From Labrenzia sp. CE80 (GTDB lineage: Bacteria > Pseudomonadota > Alphaproteobacteria > Rhizobiales > Stappiaceae), in the NCBI RefSeq assembly GCF_009650605.1, contig NZ_WAJT01000004.1:248001-312000 (forward strand): 64,000 nucleotides of DNA, given 5' to 3'. Positions 42,010-49,878 of this stretch are shown piece by piece; within the stretch, counting starts at the first letter, position 1, and each line of letters starts with the position of its first letter. The translations under genes were made by a program, and so were the position numbers. The notes below the pieces were generated by a model, which saw only the letters and a program-made list of their open reading frames with translations, did not search any database and was not told where the DNA came from.

Positions 42010-43211
42010 TCAGAAGTTCCTTTGCGTGGACTGAGGGGGTGCACGGGCAGTGCCCGGCTGATGAGAACGGCGATAAAAATCAGGCAGACCAATAGAGCTG
42101 CGAGTCGAAGCGCAAGTGTCAGATCGATATCGCCGAGGTAGGCAAAAAGACTGGTTCCGCACGCCAGGCCCAGCATTTGGGCGCTGGCGAGCCATGTTGA
42201 TGTCTGTGATCTGTTAGCCTTGGGTGTTTCTTGAAGCCTTGCCGTCAGATTGGCGCTCAGGGCCAGGGCAGTGCCAATGGCGAGGGTGCAGGCCGCGAAG
42301 GACAACTGAATTTGGGTCGATGCTTCAGCCAGACCCAGCAGGCCAAGGAACAGAATGAAGATCCCGCTTGTGAGTGCGAGGTACAATCTGCCGGAAAACA
42401 GCTGCGTCAGAACAAGCTGCGTGAAGATGCCGCACAGGAGCGCAAATGTCAGGGCGATGCCTGCGGCTGATGTTGCCTCTGCGGCGTCGGCTGAAACCCT
42501 TGCGAGGATCAGCGGAGCGAGGAGCACATAGGCGGCGCCGATCGAAATCTGAACCGTCGCAGCAATGGCCATTGCGAACATCGGGAGAGCACCGAGACCC
42601 GACGGTGTCTTGCTCTCACTCACAGAGGTTGTTTCCGAAAGACCTTGTTGCTCGCGCGCGAGCCTAATCAACGCATAGAGGTATGCGGGTATGACGATCA
42701 CAATTGGCATCGCCGGACCGGCAAGGAGCAGAGGCGTCACGAAGGCATTTCCGGTGACCCTGCCAATGCCGTTCATAGCGTTCAATGATCCGATTGCACC
42801 GAGCAGTGACTTGCTGTCGCTTTGGTTGGATCTGATGGCTTGGGCTACCGGCAAGACTGCGGCTGCTGATGCGCTATAGATCAATCGCGCCGCAACAAGA
42901 AAAAACAACCCAAGGTTTGTATTTTCGGTTGAGCTTTGTGCAAGGGCAAAGGAGTAGGACAGCATAAGTATGCCAACTAGGCTGCCTATTGCACTTCGCC
43001 TTAACGCTTTGCGTGGTCCGGTCTTGGTCGCGATGCGCCCCCATATCGGGGTCGCGCAGGCCGAGACCAGAAGACCGCCGCCAATGATGGCGCCTAGCGA
43101 TGAAAGCGAGAGGCCGTAAACTTTCTGGAGGATAGGAACCATCACCACAAGCGTCGCTTGATGGAATGAATTAGATAATAATATCAATCGGGTAGATGAG
43201 TCTTCAGACAT
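42006..43211 (-). CDS. MFS transporter, probable siderophore exporter
   Basis: A 401-residue 12-span major facilitator. The motif A-like loop is WGRIATKTGPRKALRRS near residue 58; spans such as LGAIIGGGLLVSACATPIW and MFAMAIAATVQISIGAAYVLLAPLIL follow. It is the first gene of the biosynthetic operon, directly behind an iron-responsive operator, and overlaps iucD. Export of the finished siderophore is inferred from this position; sequence alone only shows an MFS drug/metabolite exporter type. Confidence 0.8.
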   Translation of the reverse strand: MSEDSSTRLILLSNSFHQATLVVMVPILQKVYGLSLSSLGAIIGGGLLVSACATPIWGRIATKTGPRKALRRSAIGSLVGILMLSYSFALAQSSTENTNLGLFFLVAARLIYSASAAAVLPVAQAIRSNQSDSKSLLGAIGSLNAMNGIGRVTGNAFVTPLLLAGPAMPIVIVIPAYLYALIRLAREQQGLSETTSVSESKTPSGLGALPMFAMAIAATVQISIGAAYVLLAPLILARVSADAAEATSAAGIALTFALLCGIFTQLVLTQLFSGRLYLALTSGIFILFLGLLGLAEASTQIQLSFAACTLAIGTALALSANLTARLQETPKANRSQTSTWLASAQMLGLACGTSLFAYLGDIDLTLALRLAALLVCLIFIAVLISRALPVHPLSPRKGTSE

Positions 43212-43540
43212 TTCAGCCTTGCTGGTTCATCGTTTCGATGCGCATCGTAAATACATGAGTCAATTACTCAGGTAAATAGGCTTGCCTTGTGTTTGGAATG
43301 GTTTTTTGCAACCACACAGTGTTGTGAAGTGCGTGCCTTGAACAGTATTTTGAATGCTATTGGTGTGCTGATTTTGCCTGGACCTGCGACGCGGAACAGT
43401 GAAAAAACAGTCGAATAGCAATGCAACCAATGATTTAGGTGCGGTGCACTCGCTTGTGTCGAGTGCTGCCGTACAAGACATCAGGCCCGGGCGATGAGCA
43501 TCGGCCAGGCATGGTTTTGGTTTTTTGGAAAATTCAGTTT
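43212..43540. other. Promoter region of the siderophore biosynthetic operon
   Basis: About 330 bases between the cytosine deaminase stop and the exporter start, AT-rich compared with the genes. It contains the iron-responsive operator (43256-43270) and a perfect 12-bp palindrome CGATGCGCATCG at 43236-43247 between operator and start codon. The rest shows no gene. Confidence 0.6.
43256..43270 (-). promoter_or_regulatory. Iron-responsive operator of the siderophore operon
   Basis: TGAGTCAATTACTCA, a near-perfect palindrome that fits TGA-N9-TCA exactly, 45 bases before the exporter start. On the minus strand a -35-like TTGACT lies inside it. RirA is the expected iron-dependent repressor in this group of bacteria; its gene is not in the window. 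Confidence 0.7.
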
Positions 43541-44827
43541 TTAGGTTGGCGCGTAGGAGGAAGGGTCAACCGAATCAGGGCGGCCCTCCAGGGACAGATG
43601 CGCTATCCGGGGCGGCGTTTGGGCGATGATCTTGCCGGACCGGACGACAGCGAGGCGCGTTGCCTTCAGCCGTATGGCCTCGATCGTATCCTTGGCCTGC
43701 AGCAGCACAAAATCGGCCTTGCAGCCTTTTTCGACGCCATAGCCTTCAAGGCCCAGTGCCTTGGCGGGGTGTTTGGTCACACAGTCGAAGGCGTAGCGAA
43801 TGTCGTCGCGGCTTGTCATCTGGGCGACATGAAAACCCATGCTGGCGACCTCGAGCATGTCGCCGGAGCCCTGCGAATACCAAGGATCCATGACGCAGTC
43901 GTGGCCAAAGGACACGTTGATGCCGTAGTTGCGCATTTCCGGGACGCGGGTCTGGCCACGGCGTTTCGGATAGGTGTCGTGCCGGCCCTGAAGCGTGATG
44001 TTGATCAGCGGATTTGCGATTGCATGGACGCCTGCTTCAGCGATCAGCGGCAGAAGCTTGGAGACGTAGTAGTTGTCCATGGAATGCATGGAGGTCAGGT
44101 GAGAGCCAGCCGTGCGCCCCTGAAGCCCGAGACGCTGGGTCTCATATGCGAGGGTTTCAATGTGCCGGGACAGCGGATCGTCGCTTTCGTCGCAGTGGAG
44201 ATCGACCATCAGGCCACGCTCGGCAGCGATTTCGCACAGGCGGCGGACGGATTTGGTACCGTCTTCCATGGTACGTTCAAAATGCGGAATACCGCCGACA
44301 ACATCGACGCCCATGTCGAGGGCTTTCAAGAGGTTCTTTTCTGCTGTCGGCGAACGGTAGAGCCCGTCCTGCGGGAAGGCGACAAGCTGCAGGTCAATGT
44401 AGTCCTTGACCTTTTCGCGCACTGCTAGGAGCGCCTTCACGCCGGTAAGCCTGTCATCGCAGACATCGACATGACTGCGGACGGCGAGCAGTCCCTGTGA
44501 CACAGCGAGATCGCAGTAGCGCAGGGCACGCTCGACAACTGCCTCGACTGTGAGGATCTCCTTCAATTCTCCCCACAGGGCGATGCCTTCAAGCAGGGTG
44601 CCGCTTTCATTCATGCGCGGAAGGCCGAGCGAAAGCGTCGCGTCCATGTGGAAGTGGCTGTCCACAAAGGGCGGTGAGACAAGTTGCCAGTTCGCATCGA
44701 TCACTTGCGCTGCGTCAGCCGTAATCCCTGCCTCGACCGCGGCGATCCTGCCATCCTTGCAGGCAATATCGATGCCCGTCTGGCCATTGGGCAAAGAAGC
44801 GTTCTTGACGAGGAGATCAAAGCTCAT
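43541..44827 (-). CDS. codA: Cytosine deaminase
   Basis: A 428-residue amidohydrolase. Metal ligands and substrate motifs of the CodA group are visible: HFHMD at residues 58-62, VDLHCDESDDP near 208, SHLTSMHSMD near 240 and FGHDCVMDPWYSQGSGDML near 308; E. coli CodA has a comparable GHDxVxDPWY stretch. It deaminates cytosine to uracil and ammonia (related enzymes act on isoguanine or creatinine). It is the last gene behind a BMP-type nucleoside/nucleobase importer in the same orientation, so uptake and salvage are linked. Confidence 0.87.
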   Translation of the reverse strand: MSFDLLVKNASLPNGQTGIDIACKDGRIAAVEAGITADAAQVIDANWQLVSPPFVDSHFHMDATLSLGLPRMNESGTLLEGIALWGELKEILTVEAVVERALRYCDLAVSQGLLAVRSHVDVCDDRLTGVKALLAVREKVKDYIDLQLVAFPQDGLYRSPTAEKNLLKALDMGVDVVGGIPHFERTMEDGTKSVRRLCEIAAERGLMVDLHCDESDDPLSRHIETLAYETQRLGLQGRTAGSHLTSMHSMDNYYVSKLLPLIAEAGVHAIANPLINITLQGRHDTYPKRRGQTRVPEMRNYGINVSFGHDCVMDPWYSQGSGDMLEVASMGFHVAQMTSRDDIRYAFDCVTKHPAKALGLEGYGVEKGCKADFVLLQAKDTIEAIRLKATRLAVVRSGKIIAQTPPRIAHLSLEGRPDSVDPSSYAPT

Positions 44828-44857
44828 TGCGGCAACTTTCGTTTTCCGGCTCTCGCG

Positions 44858-45802
44858 TCAGCGCTGGCCGCGGAAATAGGGGACCAGCAGGGCGCGTGGA
44901 TAGTCTGCCTTTCGGGCAACAAGGATAAGGGCGGCAATGGACAGGATATAGGGCATCATCAGGAAAACCTGACCCGGAATAAAGCTACCGACCTCGGTCT
45001 GCAGACGCACCTGGAAGGCATCGAAAGCGCCGAAGAGCAGAGCCCCGATCAGGGCCTTCCCCGGACGCCATGAGGCGAAGACCGTGAGCGCGATGCAAAT
45101 CCAGCCGCGGCCATTGACCATGCCGAAGAAGAAGGCGTCAAAGGCGGACATTGTTAGAAAGGCGCCCCCGAGCGCCATGAGGGCCGAACCAGCCACAACA
45201 GTTCCCATACGCAGCGCATAGACGGAAAGGCCTTGGGATTCGACCGCTGACGGATTGTCTCCGACCGCGCGGATCGCGAGGCCGAGCGGCGTGCGATAAA
45301 GAACGAAGGCGGTGACTGCAACAACGGCAAGGGCGAGGAAGGTCAGAGCTGTTTGTTGGAAAAGGGCCGGGCCGATGAAGGGAAGATCTGACAGGCCTGG
45401 AATATCAAGCGGCTTGAAGGCCTCGATGCGCGGAGGCGAAGAGACGTCAGGCAGGGCTGTTCGATAAATGAAATAGCTCAGCGACGTGGCAAAGAGGGTA
45501 ACGCCGATGCCCGACACATGCTGGGAGAGGCCGAGTGGCACGGTCAGGATGGCGTGAATTAATCCGAAGAAGCCACCGGCAAGCGCTGCGACCAGAACGC
45601 CACCCCAAAGCCCTGCACCAAGCCAGACCGCCATCCAGCCAGCCATTGCACCTGCGGTGAAGATGCCCTCGATGCCGAGATTGAGAACGCCGGCGCGTTC
45701 GCAGATGAGGGCTCCGATCACGCCGAATATGAGCGGCGTCGCGATGCGCAGGGCCGCGGCCCAGAAATTTGCGGTCAGGAGAATTTCGAGAATGTCGCTC
45801 AT
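44858..45802 (-). CDS. Nucleoside/nucleobase ABC transporter permease 2
   Basis: A 314-residue BPD_transp_2-type permease (RbsC/NupC-like). Signatures are ERAGVLNLGIEGIFTAGAMAGW near residue 38, LSQHVSGIGVTLFATSLSYF and LGLAIRAVGDNPSAVESQGLSV. The ATG at 45802 (MSDILEIL) overlaps the stop of the partner permease gene (ATGA); a longer upstream frame would run inside that gene. Confidence 0.88.
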   Translation of the reverse strand: MSDILEILLTANFWAAALRIATPLIFGVIGALICERAGVLNLGIEGIFTAGAMAGWMAVWLGAGLWGGVLVAALAGGFFGLIHAILTVPLGLSQHVSGIGVTLFATSLSYFIYRTALPDVSSPPRIEAFKPLDIPGLSDLPFIGPALFQQTALTFLALAVVAVTAFVLYRTPLGLAIRAVGDNPSAVESQGLSVYALRMGTVVAGSALMALGGAFLTMSAFDAFFFGMVNGRGWICIALTVFASWRPGKALIGALLFGAFDAFQVRLQTEVGSFIPGQVFLMMPYILSIAALILVARKADYPRALLVPYFRGQR

Positions 45803-46881
45803 TTCGAAACTCCCTCTGTGGATTTCGCGCCGACGAACCGGACCTTGAACCTCAGGAAGAGGCCCGAAATCAGCACGCAAATCAGCGCCATGGAAACGAT
45901 CAGATCGGCAAGATAGTTGGAGACACCCGTGGCCCGCGACATGCTGTCGGCACCGACGAAGATGCTTGCGATGAAGAGGGCTGCAATCACGACGCCAAGG
46001 GGCGAGAGACCGGCGAGCATGGCCACGACGATGCCCGAGTAGCCAAAACCCGGCGACAGGTCGGCGGTCAGGTAGCCTTTCAGACCGGCAACCTCGCCAA
46101 CGCCCGCGAGGCCGGCCAGAGCGCCAGAGAAAAGGCCAACGCGAATGAAGGTCGCCGTAACCGGAATGCCCGCGTGCCGGGCTGCGTTGGCATTTTCTCC
46201 GACTGCACGGATCTCGAAGCCCCAGACGGTGCGTTTCAGCAGGATGTGAATGCCAACTGCAGCGACAAACGCGATGATCAGCCCGCCATGGATCCGCATG
46301 CGGGCCATGAGCTTCGGCAGCATGGCTTCATCGAGCATGGGTTCCGACTGTGGCCAGCCCATACCCATGGGATCCTTCATCGGACCTTCCAGCATCATCT
46401 GGACGAAGAGCAGAATGATGAAATTCAGGAGCAGGGTGGTCACGACCTCATCAACGCCGAGCCTTGTCTTCAATAGCGTTGGTCCGAGCATCATGAGGCC
46501 GCCGGCCAGGGCGCCGCAAAAGACCACCAGAGGGATCAGGACGATACCTGGCGCATCGATCAGGCCGGAGCCAACCGCGACTGCTGCGAGTGCGCCGGCG
46601 TAAAGCTGCCCCTCGGCGCCGATGTTCCAGAGCTTGGCCCGAAAGGCGAGGGCGGCGGCAAGACCGGTCAGGATCAAAGGTGCTGCGCGGGTCAGCATTT
46701 CAGTGAAGGCAAAGACAGAGCCGAATGCGCCGGTCAACATCAAGCCGTAGGCATTGAAAACGGAAAGGCCTGCGAACAGCATCGGGATCGCCGCCAGTGC
46801 CAGCGCGACGATCGCTGCGGCAACCGGTATCAGGATCAGGCGCGGAAGGGATGACGGTTCGCGCGGTTCAAAGCGGATCAT
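45799..46881 (-). CDS. Nucleoside/nucleobase ABC transporter permease 1
   Basis: A 360-residue BPD_transp_2 permease. Stretches AAPLILTGLAAALAFRAKLWNIGAEGQLYAGALAA and VWGFEIRAVGENANAARHAGIPV mark the NupP/YufP-like group that imports nucleosides or nucleobases. ATGA overlap with both the ATPase gene before it and the second permease gene after it. Confidence 0.88.
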   Translation of the reverse strand: MIRFEPREPSSLPRLILIPVAAAIVALALAAIPMLFAGLSVFNAYGLMLTGAFGSVFAFTEMLTRAAPLILTGLAAALAFRAKLWNIGAEGQLYAGALAAVAVGSGLIDAPGIVLIPLVVFCGALAGGLMMLGPTLLKTRLGVDEVVTTLLLNFIILLFVQMMLEGPMKDPMGMGWPQSEPMLDEAMLPKLMARMRIHGGLIIAFVAAVGIHILLKRTVWGFEIRAVGENANAARHAGIPVTATFIRVGLFSGALAGLAGVGEVAGLKGYLTADLSPGFGYSGIVVAMLAGLSPLGVVIAALFIASIFVGADSMSRATGVSNYLADLIVSMALICVLISGLFLRFKVRFVGAKSTEGVSK

Positions 46882-48425
46882 GCCGCTTGCTCCTTCGATT
46901 GTCCGGCCATGCGCAGGCCCAGCGTGGCTCGATCGAGCGTCTCGGTCTTGTCAGGCTGTGAAAGATTGCCTCGATGCATGACGGCGATGCGGTCGGATAG
47001 CCTCAAAAGTTCGTCCAGATCCTCTGAAATGAGGATGACGCCCGCGCCCCGGGTTCGCGCTTCCAGAAGGCGGCGGTGAACGTCTGACGTCGCGCCGACG
47101 TCAAGACCACGGGAGGGTTGTGCCGCCAAAACGACACAGGGACTGGCATCAAGTGTGCGGGCCAGAACGATTTTCTGGATGTTGCCGCCTGAAAGCAGCC
47201 GTGCAGGCGCCCTGTCTCCTTGGCAGCGAATGTCGTAGGCGACGATCGCGTCTTTCGCGCGCCGTGCGATAGCTTCAAAACGGAGAAAGCCGAAGCGCTG
47301 GTTTTCAGGTTTGCGGATGGTTTCGATCGCAAGATTTTCTGCCACGGACATGGGACCGACGATGCCGTCCTTGTGGCGATCTTCCGGAATGCGGGCGATA
47401 CCAGAGTCGATCATCCGCCGTGCATCTGCGCTCGTCAGCACTTCACCGTCCAGGACGATTGTACCGGACGAAGGCGGGACAAGGCCGGAGATGACTTTTG
47501 CGAGTGTTCCCTGCCCGTTGCCCGAGACACCGGCAATGCCAAGGATTTCACCTGACAGCAATTCTAGATCGACGGCATGAAGGGCGTCGCGACCTGAGCC
47601 GGTTGTCACGTTAGACAGGATGAGACGAGGCGCTCCGGGGACCTGGCTGTCGCGGGTGCTTTCTGGAACGCTCTTGCCGACCATGAGTTCGGCCAACTGC
47701 CGCTTGTCGCAGCCTTCGGTCGGTTGATCAGCGACTTTACGGCCACCGCGCAGAACGGCCACGCGGTGCGATGCGGCTATCACTTCATCGAGCTTATGGG
47801 AGATGAAGATGATGCCGAGGCCGTCATCCGCCAGCTTCTTGAGTGTAGCGAAAAGCGTATCGGATTCTTGCGGTGTCAGGACGGCGGTTGGCTCGTCCAG
47901 GACGAGGACGCGGGCGTTGCGATAAAGCGCCTTCAGGATTTCGACGCGCTGCTTTTCTCCAACCGAAAGCGTTGAGATGCGCGCATCCAGATCCACACTG
48001 AGGCCTGAGCCATCCATCAAGTCTAGGAGTTTCTCGCGTGCTTGTGCGCGGCCAGACTTGAGCGCCAACAATGGTTCTGTGCCCAGGAGAATATTCTCGA
48101 GGGCCGTCAGGTTTTCGGCAAGCGTAAAATGCTGGTGAACCATGCCGATGCCCGCTTCAAGTGCGGCATGCGGTGAGCCTGGTTCAAGCTCTTTGAGAGT
48201 TCCGTCTTCCGTCAGGACCTCAACTGAGCCTTCGTCGGCAACATAGTGGCCGAAGAGAATGTTCATCAGGGTGGTTTTCCCAGCGCCATTTTCGCCAAGC
48301 AGTGCGAGAATCTCGCCTTTGTGGAGAGTCAGGGAAACGTCGCCATTGGCGGTCAGTGCGCCGAACCTCTTTGTGATGCCGTCGAGTTTCAGGACGACAG
48401 TGGCATCTGGCGAGGTTTTGGTCAT
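46878..48425 (-). CDS. Nucleoside/nucleobase ABC transporter ATPase (tandem NBD)
   Basis: A 515-residue fused ATPase with two nucleotide-binding halves (RbsA/NupO type). First half: Walker A GENGAGKTT near residue 44, signature variant LSVGEKQRVEILKAL, Walker B VLVLDEPTAVLTP, H-loop FISHKLDEV. Second half: Walker A is altered (GVSGNGQGT, no Lys) and Walker B lacks DE (VVLAAQPSRGLD), while its signature LSGGNIQKIVLARTL is intact. This pattern of one catalytic and one structural site is usual for the family. It pairs with the two permeases downstream. Confidence 0.92.
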   Translation of the reverse strand: MTKTSPDATVVLKLDGITKRFGALTANGDVSLTLHKGEILALLGENGAGKTTLMNILFGHYVADEGSVEVLTEDGTLKELEPGSPHAALEAGIGMVHQHFTLAENLTALENILLGTEPLLALKSGRAQAREKLLDLMDGSGLSVDLDARISTLSVGEKQRVEILKALYRNARVLVLDEPTAVLTPQESDTLFATLKKLADDGLGIIFISHKLDEVIAASHRVAVLRGGRKVADQPTEGCDKRQLAELMVGKSVPESTRDSQVPGAPRLILSNVTTGSGRDALHAVDLELLSGEILGIAGVSGNGQGTLAKVISGLVPPSSGTIVLDGEVLTSADARRMIDSGIARIPEDRHKDGIVGPMSVAENLAIETIRKPENQRFGFLRFEAIARRAKDAIVAYDIRCQGDRAPARLLSGGNIQKIVLARTLDASPCVVLAAQPSRGLDVGATSDVHRRLLEARTRGAGVILISEDLDELLRLSDRIAVMHRGNLSQPDKTETLDRATLGLRMAGQSKEQAA

Positions 48426-48483
48426 TGCGGGTCTTTCGGCGAAATCTTGGGCGCCCGATCACGGGAGCCGTGGTCTCAGAAGG

Positions 48484-48517
48484 CGAGTGCGGGCGAGGAA
48501 CGCCTCGCCCGCACTCG
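48484..48517 (-). terminator. 15-bp stem-loop between BMP binding-protein and ATPase genes
   Basis: CGAGTGCGGGCGAGG and CCTCGCCCGCACTCG form a perfect 15-bp stem with a 4-base loop, 9 bases behind the binding-protein stop on the minus strand. No U-run follows. It is the strongest stem-loop in the window. Confidence 0.7.
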
Positions 48518-48526
48518 ATGTGCTGG

Positions 48527-49537
48527 TCACATGGTCGACTTGGGTTCGCTGTCGTTCACGTTGACGCGGAACATGCCGCCGAGGATCTCTTCCTCTTTTT
48601 CCTTGGCAGCCGCCACTGCGTCAGCGGGTGCCAGAGCTTCATCGACAACGAAGCTGCCGCCGCCGTAGGACATGAAGCTGAAGGGACCGTAGTCAGCAGG
48701 CTCGAAGCTGTCGGAAAGGACTGCTGCAATGGCTTTGTCGACGGTCGGCTCCATATGCCAGAGCGCTGAAGAAAGAATGGTGCCCGGATAGTCGTCGGCG
48801 GTGTCGATGACGTTGCCGATGGCGAGAATACCTTTTTCCTTCGCTGCATCGGAGACGCCGAAACGCTCCGCGTAAAGGACGTCCGCGCCCTTGTCGATCA
48901 TTGCAAAGGCAGATTCCTTAGCCTTGGGCGGGTCGTACCAGGAGTTGATGAAGGTCACGAGGAACTTCACGTCCGGATTGGTCGCCAGGGCACCTTCCAT
49001 GAAGGCGTTCATCAGGCGGTTGACCTCGGGAATGGCGTAGCCGCCGACCATGCCGATTATGTTCGACTTGGTGGTGGCACCTGCGATCATGCCGGTCAGG
49101 TAGGACGGCTCGTGGATCCAGTTGTCAAAGACTGCGAAGTTCGGCTTGGCGGCACCGAAGGATGAGCCCATGAGAAAGGCTGTATCAGAATATTCTGCAG
49201 CGACCTTGCGCGCGGCCCGTTCGACGGCGAAGGCTTCACCGACGACAAGGTCCATGCCCTGTTCCGCATATTCACGCATGACGCGCTCATAGTCGGTGTT
49301 GGCCACGTTTTCGGAGAATGTGTAGGTGATGTCGCCGCGCTCTTCGGCTGCCTTGAGCGCCTTGTTGATGCGGCTAACCCACTGTTGTTCAACCGGAACC
49401 GTGTAGATCGCAGCAACCTTGATCGGCTTGTCCTTGGCGAATGCCGCGGGCATGCCAAGCGACAGGGTCGTCGCAACCGCCATGGCAGCGGTTAGAATGG
49501 CCCGGCGGGACCATGAAATCGGTTTCGAATGAGCCAT
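48527..49537 (-). CDS. BMP-family nucleoside/nucleobase binding protein
   Basis: A 336-residue basic membrane protein (BMP/PnrA) family solute-binding protein. The N-terminus WSRRAILTAAMAVATTLSLGMPAAFA is a twin-arginine-like signal (SRRAI) with cleavage after AFA rather than a lipobox Cys. The mature part shows KVAAIYTVPVEQQWVSRINKAL, DYERVMREYAEQGMDLVVGEAFAVE and IGMVGGYAIPEVNRLMNAFMEG, typical of the family that binds purine nucleosides or bases. It is the first gene of the operon ending with cytosine deaminase, so a pyrimidine or purine base is the likely cargo. Confidence 0.87.
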   Translation of the reverse strand: MAHSKPISWSRRAILTAAMAVATTLSLGMPAAFAKDKPIKVAAIYTVPVEQQWVSRINKALKAAEERGDITYTFSENVANTDYERVMREYAEQGMDLVVGEAFAVERAARKVAAEYSDTAFLMGSSFGAAKPNFAVFDNWIHEPSYLTGMIAGATTKSNIIGMVGGYAIPEVNRLMNAFMEGALATNPDVKFLVTFINSWYDPPKAKESAFAMIDKGADVLYAERFGVSDAAKEKGILAIGNVIDTADDYPGTILSSALWHMEPTVDKAIAAVLSDSFEPADYGPFSFMSYGGGSFVVDEALAPADAVAAAKEKEEEILGGMFRVNVNDSEPKSTM

Positions 49538-49878
49538 TTAGAACCCCTGAAATTATTGTCATAAGCGCGGAGAGTTGATCACAAAAAGGGCAGGCCCACA
49601 ATATTGGCGCACTATGCCGCTTGCTCATTTTTTGAACAATCGGTCAAGAAAATCTGCAAAAATATAGGCGGCTCAATCAAGGGTGGCGATCTTGTCGGTC
49701 AATCTGCGGGGCTTGCGTCGGCGCCGATACGGATTCGGCGCTGTGAGGCAATGGGCTCATGCAGCGCATTTCACCTGGCTGAGAGAGGCAATTGCTCCAC
49801 GCAGTTTCTCGAGGCCAACCATGCGCCTCTCCTGGCGGTCTCGCTCAAGCCGATCTTGCATAAAACGCCGATCTTTCT
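49538..49878. other. Intergenic region between uronate and nucleobase operons
   Basis: About 340 bases; no credible gene. At its right edge GATCTTTC-TTTAC-GAAAGGTC (49870-49890, one wobble) overlaps the uxuB stop and is followed on the minus strand by GGCGTTTTATG, a possible weak terminator of the uronate operon. The rest should hold the promoter of the nucleobase operon, but I see no convincing -35/-10 pair. Confidence 0.5.

Noticed and set aside
46878..48425. Degenerate second ATP site of the nucleobase importer ATPase as an unusual loss
   Set aside because: Loss of the Walker A Lys and Walker B DE in the second half is standard for the RbsA/NupO-type fused ATPases.
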